DNA of 64,000 nt, taken from NCBI RefSeq assembly GCF_039537705.1, contig NZ_BAABBA010000010.1:62001-126000 (forward strand), in the 5' to 3' direction. The notes beneath the pieces were generated by a model, which saw nothing but the letters and a program-made list of their open reading frames with translations, did no database searches and was not told where the DNA came from. Shown here piece after piece: positions 38,338-45,893 of the stretch. Position 1 is the first letter of the stretch; every line of letters begins with the position of its first letter. A program made the position numbers and the translations under genes. This DNA is from Georgenia daeguensis (GTDB taxonomy: Bacteria > Actinomycetota > Actinomycetes > Actinomycetales > Actinomycetaceae).

Positions 38338-39188
38338 GACTCCTCGCCCTCCTCCGCACCGAGGTAGGCCTCGATGACCTGGGGGTTTCTCCTGACCTCG
38401 TCGGGCGTGCCGTCCGCGATCTCGCGGCCGAAGTTCAGCACGATGACCCGCTCGGAGATGTTCATGACCAGCCCCATGTCGTGCTCGATCAGGACCACCC
38501 CGATCCCCATGTCCCTGATCCGGCGGATGAGGGCGATGAGGTCCTGCTTCTCGCTGTGGTTCAGGCCCGCGGCCGGCTCGTCGAGCAGCAGCATCTTCGG
38601 CTGGGACGCCAGCGCGCGCGCGATCTCCACGCGGCGCTGCTCGCCGTAGGGCAGCTGCGAGGCGAGCAGGTCCTCGTCGAGGGAGTACCCGACGAAGTCG
38701 AGCCATCCGCGCGCGTCCTCGACGCACTGGCGCTCTACGCGCCGGTAGCGCGGGGTGTGGAGGATGGCGTCGAAGACGTTCTGCGAGATCCGCGCGTGCA
38801 TCGCCGTCTTGACGTTGTCGACGACCGTCATCTCGCGGAACATCCGCACGTTCTGGAAGGTCCGGCCCATGCCGAGCTTGACGATCGAGGACGGCAGCTT
38901 GCGGATGATGCTCTCGCCGTCGAACAGGATGTCGCCGGACGTCGGCCGGTAGAAGCCGGTGATGCAGTTGAACGCACTGGTCTTGCCGGCACCGTTGGGC
39001 CCGATCACGGAGATGATCTCGCCGGGGTAGGCGTCGAACGTCAGCCCGTCGACCGCCTTGACCCCGCCGAACCGGAGCCTCAGGTCCCGGACGGACAGCA
39101 GCGGCGTCCGGCCGTCCATCTGCGGCCGGTGGACGTCCGCCGCCGTGGCGGGACCCACCGCCGCCACGGAGGTCTCCTCGGCGCTCAT
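38334..39188 (-). CDS. livG: Branched-chain-type ABC transporter ATP-binding protein
   Basis: The 284-residue ATPase has Walker A IGPNGAGKTSAFNCITGF, signature LPYGEQRRVEIARALAS, Walker B MLLLDEPAAGLNHSE and the switch His in VVLIEHDMGLVM. It has a longer N-terminus (about 28 residues) than typical LivG. Start ATG 39188 overlaps the livM stop, and its TGA overlaps livF, so all three are tightly coupled. It forms the second nucleotide-binding subunit of the importer. Confidence 0.92.
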   Translation of the reverse strand: MSAEETSVAAVGPATAADVHRPQMDGRTPLLSVRDLRLRFGGVKAVDGLTFDAYPGEIISVIGPNGAGKTSAFNCITGFYRPTSGDILFDGESIIRKLPSSIVKLGMGRTFQNVRMFREMTVVDNVKTAMHARISQNVFDAILHTPRYRRVERQCVEDARGWLDFVGYSLDEDLLASQLPYGEQRRVEIARALASQPKMLLLDEPAAGLNHSEKQDLIALIRRIRDMGIGVVLIEHDMGLVMNISERVIVLNFGREIADGTPDEVRRNPQVIEAYLGAEEGEES

Positions 39189-40342
39189 GCCAGCTCCTCC
39201 GACCTGTCGACGTTCTCGGAGGGTTCGCCGTGGTCGGTGAATCCCTCACGTGGGGAGCGGCCCCGGGCCCGGAACCGCAGGAACGGCAGCACCGCCGTCG
39301 AGGGCCACAGGCCCTGCGGACGGAAGAGCATCATCAGCACGAGGAGCACCCCGAAGACCAGGTACCGCCAGCTGGAGAAGTCACGCAGGAGCTCGGGCGC
39401 CAGCGAGATCACGAGCGCGCCGATGATCACGCCCGGCGTCGAGCCCATGCCGCCGAGCACGACGGCCATGAGCAGCAGCGCCGAGTTGAGGAAGACGAAC
39501 GACGTCGGGCTGATCGCCGTCTGGTGCGCCGCCATGAGGATGCCCGCCAGCCCGCCGAAGATCGCGCCCATGACGTAGGCGGCCAGCTTGGCCAGGTAGG
39601 TGTTGATGCCCATCGCCTCGGCGGCGTCCTCGTCGTCCTTGATCGCGCGCCAGGCGCGGCCCAGCCGCCCGCGGCCCAGCCGGGAGACGGCGAGCACCGT
39701 GAAGGCGCCGCCGGCTATCACGGCCGTGTAGTACAGGAGGATCTTGCCGTTGAAGTGGATCCCGAACAGGTCGAGCCCGTCGCGGAACGACCAGCCGAGG
39801 AACGAGAAGGTGGGGATCCCGCTGATCCCGGACGGCCCGCCCGTGAGCTCGAGGTTGTTGGCGGTGAGCCGGATGATCTCGCCGAAGCCGAGGGTGACGA
39901 TGGCGAGGTAGTCGCTGCGCAGCCGCAGGGTCGGCCCGCCGATGATGAGGCCGGCGCCGATGCAGGCGACGACGACGAACGGGATGGTGAGGACGAGCGG
40001 CATCTCGTTCGTGGCCAGGACCCCGGAGGTGTAGGCGCCGACGGCGAAGAAGGCGTAGTACCCCAGGTCGAGGAGGCCGGCGTAGCCGACGACGATGTTC
40101 AGGCCCATCGCCAGCATGATGTAGATGAACGCCGACGTGCCGATGGAGATGACGTACGGCGAGGCGTTGATGAACGGCAGCGCCAGGGCGAGGAGGAGCA
40201 GGACGGCGCCGACCGCGGACATGAACCGCCGCGGCTCGCGCAAGCCCCGCGCGGGGGCCGGGCGGACGCGGGTGGGGGCGGGCGGCTGGATGCGGTAGGT
40301 CAGGCCGCGGACCGACCGGGTCTCTGGAGCTCGGGTGGTCAT
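39185..40342 (-). CDS. livM: Branched-chain-type ABC transporter permease
   Basis: The 385-residue permease has eight to ten hydrophobic segments and the LivM hallmark GRAWRAIKDDEDAAEAMGIN, the cytoplasmic loop contacting the ATPases. Other typical parts are MLAMGLNIVVGYAGLLDLGY and GGMGSTPGVIIGALVI. ATG 40342 starts 5 nt after the livH stop with GGAACGGA upstream. The frame extends to 40441 but would overlap livH by about 90 bp. A charged C-terminal tail (RFRARGRSPREGFTDHGE) follows the last helix. Confidence 0.9.
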   Translation of the reverse strand: MTTRAPETRSVRGLTYRIQPPAPTRVRPAPARGLREPRRFMSAVGAVLLLLALALPFINASPYVISIGTSAFIYIMLAMGLNIVVGYAGLLDLGYYAFFAVGAYTSGVLATNEMPLVLTIPFVVVACIGAGLIIGGPTLRLRSDYLAIVTLGFGEIIRLTANNLELTGGPSGISGIPTFSFLGWSFRDGLDLFGIHFNGKILLYYTAVIAGGAFTVLAVSRLGRGRLGRAWRAIKDDEDAAEAMGINTYLAKLAAYVMGAIFGGLAGILMAAHQTAISPTSFVFLNSALLLMAVVLGGMGSTPGVIIGALVISLAPELLRDFSSWRYLVFGVLLVLMMLFRPQGLWPSTAVLPFLRFRARGRSPREGFTDHGEPSENVDRSEELA

Positions 40343-40347
40343 GGCGG

Positions 40348-41241
40348 TCACATCCGTTCCACGACGCGGGCACCGAGGATGCCCGTGGGTCGGAGGGAGA
40401 GGAAGAGGATCAGGCAGGCGAAGGAGAAGACGTCGCGCCACTCGCCGCCGAGGAAGGCGGTACCGAACGACTCCAGCAGGCCCAGCAGGATCCCGCCGAG
40501 CATGGCGCCGTAGAGGTTGCCGATGCCACCGATGACCGCGGCGGTGAAGGCCTTGAGGCCGATGACGAACCCCATGAGGAAGTCGACGGTCCCGTAGTAG
40601 GCGCCCGCCATCACGCCGGCGGCACCCGCGAGCGCGGACCCGATGAAGAACGTGCGGGAGATGACGCGGTCGACGTTGACGCCCATGAGCTTCGCGGCCT
40701 GCGGGTCCAGCGCGATCGCGCGCATGGCGCGGCCGTCGCGGGAGCGCATGACCAGGAAGTTCAGCGCCACCATCAGGAGGCCGGCGACGGCGAAGAGGAT
40801 GAGCTGCGGCAGCGTGATGCGCGCGCCGAGAAGGTTGAACGTCTCCCCGGTCAGCCGCACCGGGTACACCCTCGGGTTGGGGCCCATGATCTGGCGGACG
40901 CCGTACTCCAGGATGAAGGAGACGCCGACGGCGGTGATGAGCACCGCGAGCCGGGGGCTGCCGCGCAGCGGGCGGTAGGCCACGCGCTCGACGAACACGC
41001 CCAGCAGGCCCGTGAGGACCATCGCCACGAGCAGGACGAGCAGCAGCGACATCAGGCCGCCGCTCGCGACGAGGCCCGTGACGGTGGAGAACAGGAGGAA
41101 GCCGGCGAAGGCGCCGACCATGTAGACGTCGCCGTGAGCGAAGTTCAGCAGCTTGATGATCCCGTAGACCATGGAGTAGCCGAGCGCGACGAGGGCGTAG
41201 AAGGAGCCGACGAAGAGTCCGTCGACGACGAGCTGGAGCAC
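40348..41241 (-). CDS. livH: Branched-chain-type ABC transporter permease
   Basis: The 297-residue permease matches LivH, with VDGLFVGSFYALVALGYSMV and YGIIKLLNFAHGDVYMVGAF at the N-terminus, SRDGRAMRAIALDPQAAKLM in the ATPase-contact loop, and GGIGNLYGAMLGGILLGLLE near the end. It starts at GTG 41241, preceded by GAGAGGA. A strong hairpin separates it from the binding-protein gene upstream. Confidence 0.91.
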   Translation of the reverse strand: MLQLVVDGLFVGSFYALVALGYSMVYGIIKLLNFAHGDVYMVGAFAGFLLFSTVTGLVASGGLMSLLLVLLVAMVLTGLLGVFVERVAYRPLRGSPRLAVLITAVGVSFILEYGVRQIMGPNPRVYPVRLTGETFNLLGARITLPQLILFAVAGLLMVALNFLVMRSRDGRAMRAIALDPQAAKLMGVNVDRVISRTFFIGSALAGAAGVMAGAYYGTVDFLMGFVIGLKAFTAAVIGGIGNLYGAMLGGILLGLLESFGTAFLGGEWRDVFSFACLILFLSLRPTGILGARVVERM

Positions 41242-41276
41242 GCGCGTTGTCCTCTCGGAGGGAGAAGGTGGAACGG

Positions 41277-41307
41277 CGCCCGGGCGGGCCGGCGGCCCGC
41301 CCGGGCG
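41277..41307 (-). terminator. Intra-operon hairpin between livJ and livH
   Basis: CGCCCGGGCGGGCC (41277-41290) pairs perfectly with 41294-41307 around GGC. It lies between the binding-protein stop (41315) and the livH start (41241). A partial terminator or 3' stabiliser here would raise binding-protein expression over the permease, a common arrangement in ABC import operons. Confidence 0.6.
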
Positions 41308-41314
41308 GTGACGG

Positions 41315-42493
41315 TCAGCCCTGCAGGTCGTCCTTGAGGACGAACTCCCCCTCCGGCCCGACCTCGACGATGGCGAAGCCGCCCTCGGAGAGGGTGCCCT
41401 CCTCGGTGAACTTCAGCGGACCGGAGAACAGCTCGAGCCCGTCGATGCTCTGGATGGCCTCGATGAGCGCCTCGCTCTCCGTGCCGCCGGCCTGCTCGAT
41501 GCCCTCGGCGACGACGCGGACGGCGTCGTAGGCCTGGGTGGAGTAGGGGCCGGGGCCCTCGCCGTAGAGCTCCTCGTACTTGGTGATCCACTCGTCGGCG
41601 CCCTCGAGCATGTCGGGCGTCTGGGTGAACGTGCCCTCGACGCCCTGGGCGGCGTCGCCGGCGATCTCGGAGAACTTCGCGTCGACGGTGCCGTCGGCGA
41701 CGAGCAGCTCGCCGTCGTACCCGGCGGCGGCCAGCTGGGAGGCGATCAGGCCACCCTCCTGGTAGTAGCCGGTCCAGTACACCATGTCCGGGTCGGCCGA
41801 GAGGATCGAGTTGACGTTGGCGGAGTAGTCCGACTCCCCGGCCGTCACGGACTCCTGCAGCACGACCTCGATGCCCGTGCCCCCGGCCTGCTCGGCGACG
41901 GCGTCGGCGAGGTCGGCGGAGTAGTCGGTGTTGTCGTCGACGAGGGCCAGGCGCTTCACGCCCTGCTTCTCCGCCCACGCCAGGGCGGCCTGCGCCTGCT
42001 GGTCACCGGTGCCGTTGATGAGGAAGACGCCGTTCTGGTCCGCCTCGACGAGCTGGTTGGAGTTCGCCGCGGGGATGACCATCGGGACGCCGGCGTCGGC
42101 GAAGATCGGGAGGGTCGGCAGCGTCGCGCCGGAGCAGTAGCCGCCGACGGAGGCGACGATGCCGGAGGTGATGAGCTTGTTGGCGGCGGCGGTGGCGCTG
42201 GTGGCGTCGCACGCGTCGTCCTCCGTGACGAGCTCGAGGTCGCGGCCCAGGACGCCGCCGGCCTCGTTGATCTCGTCGATCGCCATCTGGGCGCCGTTCT
42301 CCATGTACGGGCCGAAGGCGGCCTCGGACCCGGAGAACGGGGCGAGCATGCCGAGGACGATGGGACCCTCCTCGGTGCCCTCGTCCCCGCCTCCCGTGAC
42401 GCCGCCGGAGCAGGCGCTCAGTGCGATCGCCGAGACGGCGCCCACGGCCAGGATGCGGAGCTGCGGACGACGCCGCCGGGAGTGGTTGGTCAT
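41315..42493 (-). CDS. livJ: Branched-chain-type ABC transporter substrate-binding lipoprotein
   Basis: The 392-residue lipoprotein has a lipobox LSAC with the anchor Cys28 after a basic, hydrophobic signal peptide. The Leu/Ile/Val-binding (Peripla_BP_6) fold includes VLGMLAPFSGSEAAFGPYME, AIDEINEAGGVLGRDLELV, GGYCSGATLPTLPIF and VYWTGYYQEGGLIASQLA. It captures the substrate outside the membrane. In this neighbourhood the ligand is likely a hydroxyproline-type compound, by inference. Start ATG 42493 follows GGAAGGACTCGACC. A candidate GntR operator lies 58-74 bp upstream. Confidence 0.92.
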   Translation of the reverse strand: MTNHSRRRRPQLRILAVGAVSAIALSACSGGVTGGGDEGTEEGPIVLGMLAPFSGSEAAFGPYMENGAQMAIDEINEAGGVLGRDLELVTEDDACDATSATAAANKLITSGIVASVGGYCSGATLPTLPIFADAGVPMVIPAANSNQLVEADQNGVFLINGTGDQQAQAALAWAEKQGVKRLALVDDNTDYSADLADAVAEQAGGTGIEVVLQESVTAGESDYSANVNSILSADPDMVYWTGYYQEGGLIASQLAAAGYDGELLVADGTVDAKFSEIAGDAAQGVEGTFTQTPDMLEGADEWITKYEELYGEGPGPYSTQAYDAVRVVAEGIEQAGGTESEALIEAIQSIDGLELFSGPLKFTEEGTLSEGGFAIVEVGPEGEFVLKDDLQG

Positions 42494-42550
42494 GGTCGAG
42501 TCCTTCCGAAAGACGACTGTGTCTTGCCGCCCGGACTGCCGGACGATGGG

Positions 42551-42567
42551 GTGTCACACATTACATA
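42551..42567 (-). promoter_or_regulatory. Candidate GntR operator 2 (importer promoter)
   Basis: On the minus strand this reads TATGTAATGTGTGACAC, matching the sites at 37430 and 43381. It overlaps a TATGTAAT that could be a -10 element for livJ. The other 160 bp between livJ and gntR carry no gene. Confidence 0.55.
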
Positions 42568-42656
42568 CCGCAGAGCCGTCCGCCTACCGTTTCTCCTGCC
42601 GAGACACAGTTGTGACTCGGGCGGAGCCCGTCCGGAAACGGGACCGGACGCCGCCG

Positions 42657-43331
42657 TCAGTCGCCGGCGGGCTCCGGGTTGCCGGACCACCAGCCCAGCA
42701 CGTGGCCGATGTGCCGGTGCATGAGCGCCTCGACCCCGGCGGCGTCGCCGGCCTCGAGGAGGTCGAGCAGCCGCTCGTGCTCCTGCGCGGACTCGCGCAG
42801 CTGCTCGGTGTGCAGGAGGCCCGACAGCCCGGTCAGGCGGGTCTGGCGCCGCAGGTCCGTCACCAGGGACACGAGCCGGCTGTTGCCGGTGAGCGCGAGC
42901 AGGTTCCGGTGGAAGTCGATGTCGGACGCCAGGTACGTCGCCAGGTCCCCCTCGCCGGCCGCCTCGACGATGCCGCGCGCCTGCGCCCGCAGCCGCTCGC
43001 GCGGCGCCTCGGGGAAGTCGCCGGCGAGGTCGCGCACCACCGGGACCTCGATGAGCTGGCGCAGCTGGACGAGCTCCTCGAGGTCCTTGCGGGAGACGTC
43101 GGTGACCCGGAAGCCCTTGTTGCGGACCGGCTCGACGAAGCCGCGCTGCTGGAGGTTGATCATGGCCTCGCGCACCGGCGTGGCGGAGACGTCGAACTTC
43201 GTTGCCAGGCCCGGCACCGAGACGAGCTCCCCGGGGGGCAGCTGGCCGGAGACGATCGCGGCCGCGACCGAGTCCTCGACGTGGCTGCGCAGGCTGGCCG
43301 CGTGGACGACCGGGGCGAACGGCGTCGACAT
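42657..43331 (-). CDS. GntR/FadR-family (FCD) regulator of the hydroxyproline cluster
   Basis: The 224-residue regulator has an N-terminal winged helix-turn-helix (about residues 12-78) with AAAIVSGQLPPGELVSVPGL and VSATPVREAMINLQQRGFVE. The C-terminal FCD ligand domain (about 85-210) contains the metal-site region DIDFHRNLLALTGNSRLV and an EHERLLDLLEAGDAAGVEAL segment with MHRHIGHVL. Such regulators typically repress catabolic operons until the substrate or an intermediate binds. ATG 43331 has CGGAGG upstream. It is divergent from the first epimerase gene, with an operator between them, and matching sites precede the importer and deaminase genes. Confidence 0.9.
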   Translation of the reverse strand: MSTPFAPVVHAASLRSHVEDSVAAAIVSGQLPPGELVSVPGLATKFDVSATPVREAMINLQQRGFVEPVRNKGFRVTDVSRKDLEELVQLRQLIEVPVVRDLAGDFPEAPRERLRAQARGIVEAAGEGDLATYLASDIDFHRNLLALTGNSRLVSLVTDLRRQTRLTGLSGLLHTEQLRESAQEHERLLDLLEAGDAAGVEALMHRHIGHVLGWWSGNPEPAGD

Positions 43332-43380
43332 GTCGACCTCCGAGAAGGATGGGGTGCTCGGTGCGTCCGCACCAGAGATC

Positions 43381-43400
43381 TGTAACATGTCACACTGTAT
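43381..43400. promoter_or_regulatory. Candidate GntR operator 3 (gntR/epimerase divergent promoter)
   Basis: TGTAACATGTCACACTGTAT contains the near-palindrome TGTAACA/TGTCACA (6 of 7 symmetric). It is the most symmetric of the three matching sites and lies midway between the gntR and epimerase starts, suggesting autoregulation and control of the catabolic operon. Confidence 0.6.
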
Positions 43401-43454
43401 CGCCGGTGAGGGCAATCTCGCCGCGACTTCAGGAACGCTCGCTGAGAGGCAACG

Positions 43455-44456
43455 ATGCGCACGAGCAAGGTCTTCCACGCCGTCGACTCGCACACCGAGG
43501 GCATGCCGACCCGCGTCATCACCGGAGGTGTGGGGGTGATCCCCGGCGCCACGATGGCCGAGCGGCGCGTGTGGTTCGCCGAGAACGCGGACGAGATCCG
43601 CACCCTGCTCATGTACGAGCCCCGAGGCCACGGCGCGATGAGCGGCGCGATCCTCCAGCCCCCCACCCGCCCCGACGCCGACTACGGCGTGCTGTACATC
43701 GAGGTCTCGGGCCTGCTGCCGATGTGCGGCCACGGCACGATCGGCGTCGCCACCGTCCTCGTGGAGACCGGCATGGTGCCCGTGACCGAGCCCGTGACCA
43801 CGGTGCGGCTGGACACCCCGGCCGGTCTCATCGTCGCCGAGGTCCAGGTCGAGGACGGCGCCGCGAAGGCCGTCACGATCCGCAACGTGCCCTCCTTCGC
43901 CCACACCCTCGACGGGCGGGTCGAGGTCCCCGGCCTGGGCACGGTGGACTACGACCTGGCCTTCGGCGGCAACTTCTACGCCGTGGTCGACCTCGAGGCG
44001 CTCGGGCTGCCGTTCGAGCGCGCCGCGAAGGACCGGCTGCTCACCGCTGGCCTGGCGATCATGGACGCCATCAACGCCGAGAACGAGCCCGTCCACCCCG
44101 AACGGGAGGACATCCGCGGTTGCCACCACGTCTACCTCAAGGCGCCCGGCTCCACGGCGCGGCACTCCCGCCACGCGATGGCCATCCACCCGGGCTGGTT
44201 CGACCGGTCGCCCTGCGGCACCGGGACCTCCGCGCGCATGGCGCAGCTGCACGCGCGCGGCGAGCTGGGCCTGCACGAGGACTTCGTCAACGAGTCCTAC
44301 ATCGGCACCCGCTTCGTCGGCCGCCTGGTCGAGGAGACCGAGGTCGGCGGACGCCCCGCCGTCGTCCCCACGATCACCGGCCGCGCCTGGGTGACCGGCA
44401 CCGCCCAGTACTTCCTCGACCCGACCGACCCGTTCCCCGCCGGGTTCCTGCTGTGA
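43455..44456 (+). CDS. Proline racemase / 4-hydroxyproline 2-epimerase family enzyme
   Basis: The 333-residue protein has both catalytic cysteines of the proline racemase superfamily: LLPMCGHGTIG (first) and DRSPCGTGTSARMA (second), as in racemases and 4-hydroxyproline 2-epimerases. It opens with DSHTEGMPTRVITGG and has YEPRGHGAMSGAI. The likely step is interconversion of trans-4-hydroxy-L-proline and cis-4-hydroxy-D-proline, feeding the dehydrogenase encoded next. ATG 43455 follows GAGAGG. It is first in the plus-strand catabolic operon and is preceded by the candidate GntR site. Proline racemase itself is the main alternative. Confidence 0.88.
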   Translation: MRTSKVFHAVDSHTEGMPTRVITGGVGVIPGATMAERRVWFAENADEIRTLLMYEPRGHGAMSGAILQPPTRPDADYGVLYIEVSGLLPMCGHGTIGVATVLVETGMVPVTEPVTTVRLDTPAGLIVAEVQVEDGAAKAVTIRNVPSFAHTLDGRVEVPGLGTVDYDLAFGGNFYAVVDLEALGLPFERAAKDRLLTAGLAIMDAINAENEPVHPEREDIRGCHHVYLKAPGSTARHSRHAMAIHPGWFDRSPCGTGTSARMAQLHARGELGLHEDFVNESYIGTRFVGRLVEETEVGGRPAVVPTITGRAWVTGTAQYFLDPTDPFPAGFLL

Positions 44457-44499
44457 CCGACCGACGACGGCGGAGCCTGCCTCGCGCGGGGCGTTCACG

Positions 44500-45639
44500 G
44501 TGACCCGGCACCCCGACCTCCTCGTGGTGGGCGCCGGAATCGTGGGCGCCGCGACGGCGTACCTCGCCGCCCGCGCCGGGCTGGCCGTCACCGTGGTCGA
44601 CCGCGGGATCCCCGGCGGCGGGACGTCCTCCCACGGCGAGGGCAACATCCTCGTCTCCGACAAGGAGCTCGGCCCCGAGCTCGACCTCGCCCTGTACTCC
44701 AACGAGGTCTGGCGCACCGAGCTCCTCGACTCCGGGCACCTGTGGGAGCTCGAGCCCAAGGGCGGCGTCGTGGTGGCCTCGACCGAGGAGAGCCTGCAGG
44801 CGCTGCTCCGGCTGGCCGAGCACCAGCGCTCCGCCGGCATCGCGGCCGAGCCGGTCGACGCCGCCGGCCTGGCGGACCTCGAGCCGCACCTGGCCCCGGG
44901 TCTTGCGGGCGGCGTGCTCTACCCGCAGGACGCCCAGCTGATGCCCATGCTCGCCGTCGCCCACCTGCTCCGCCTGGCCCGCGAGCTCGGAGCCCGGGTG
45001 CTTCCCCGCACGCCGGTCACCGGGTTCCTGCGCGACGGCGAGCGCGTCACCGGCGTGCGCACCGCCGCCGGGGACCTGCCCGCGGGCGCCGTCCTCAACG
45101 CGGCCGGCCCCTGGGCGGCGGACGTCGCCGCCCTCGCCGGGGTCTCGCTGCCGGTGGCGCCGCGCCGCGGGTTTGTCCTGGTCACCGAGCCCCTGCCGCC
45201 GACGATCCGGCACAAGGTCTACGCCGCGGAGTACGTCAGCGACGTCGCCAGCTCGGACTCGGCGCTGCAGTCCTCCCCCGTCGTCGAGGGGACGCCGGGC
45301 GGCACGGTGCTCATCGGGGCCACCCGCGAGCGCGTCGGCTTCGACCGCACCGTCTCCGTCACGGCGCTCGCCCGGATGGCCGCCGCCGCCGTGCGGCTCT
45401 TCCCGATGCTGGCCGGCGTGCAGGCGATGCGGCACTACCACGGCTTCCGCCCCTACTGCCCGGACCACCTGCCCGTCATCGGCCCGGACCCGCGCGCCCC
45501 GGGCCTCTGGCACGCCAGCGGCCACGAGGGCGCCGGCATCGGGCTGTCCGCCGGGACGGGCGCGCTGCTGGTCCAGGCCCTCACCGGCCGGGAGACCGCC
45601 CTGCCGCTGGCCCCGTTCGCCCCGGAGAGGTTCGGATGA
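44500..45639 (+). CDS. FAD-dependent oxidoreductase, D-hydroxyproline dehydrogenase subunit candidate
   Basis: The 379-residue DAO/GlyOx-type flavoprotein has the N-terminal fold LLVVGAGIVGAATAYLAARA, GGGTSSHGEGNILVSDKELG and a C-terminal HASGHEGAGIGLSAGTGALL that closes over FAD. It is the catalytic amine-oxidising subunit, expected to oxidise cis-4-hydroxy-D-proline to the pyrroline. It resembles the HcnC/OoxB type, which works with a 2Fe-2S protein and an NAD/FAD subunit; genes for both follow directly. GTG 44500 is 43 bp after the epimerase stop with a weak ribosome-binding site. The stop overlaps the ferredoxin-like gene start. Confidence 0.9.
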   Translation: MTRHPDLLVVGAGIVGAATAYLAARAGLAVTVVDRGIPGGGTSSHGEGNILVSDKELGPELDLALYSNEVWRTELLDSGHLWELEPKGGVVVASTEESLQALLRLAEHQRSAGIAAEPVDAAGLADLEPHLAPGLAGGVLYPQDAQLMPMLAVAHLLRLARELGARVLPRTPVTGFLRDGERVTGVRTAAGDLPAGAVLNAAGPWAADVAALAGVSLPVAPRRGFVLVTEPLPPTIRHKVYAAEYVSDVASSDSALQSSPVVEGTPGGTVLIGATRERVGFDRTVSVTALARMAAAAVRLFPMLAGVQAMRHYHGFRPYCPDHLPVIGPDPRAPGLWHASGHEGAGIGLSAGTGALLVQALTGRETALPLAPFAPERFG

Positions 45640-45893
45640 GCACGCTTCCCGCCACCTTCGACGGCGCCCCCCTGGCCGGCGATCCCGGCCAGTCGGTGGC
45701 CGCCGCCCTCGTCGCCGCCGGCGTCACGTCCTGGCGCACCACCCGCCGGGGCGGTCGCCCGCGCGGGATCTTCTGCGGCATCGGGGTCTGCCACGACTGC
45801 CTCCTCACCGTCGACGGCGTCCCCAACCAGCGCGCGTGCCTCGTCCCGCTCGCGCCCGGGATGGTCCTGGAGACGGGGGACGGCCGTGGCTGA
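45636..45893 (+). CDS. Small 2Fe-2S subunit (HcnA-like)
   Basis: The 85-residue protein has a 2Fe-2S cluster motif with Cys47, Cys52, Cys55 and Cys68 (GIFCGIGVCHDCLL, then RAC), as in the small gamma subunits of heteromeric amino acid dehydrogenases. It would carry electrons between the two flavin subunits. ATG 45636 overlaps the preceding stop (ATGA), and the next gene starts inside it, so the three subunits are translated together. Confidence 0.9.
   Translation: MSTLPATFDGAPLAGDPGQSVAAALVAAGVTSWRTTRRGGRPRGIFCGIGVCHDCLLTVDGVPNQRACLVPLAPGMVLETGDGRG

Noticed and set aside
37438..38367. Long plus-strand ORFs opposite the liv operon
   Set aside because: The minus strand encodes recognisable ABC transporter genes with overlapping start/stop codons; the plus-strand products lack any domain.
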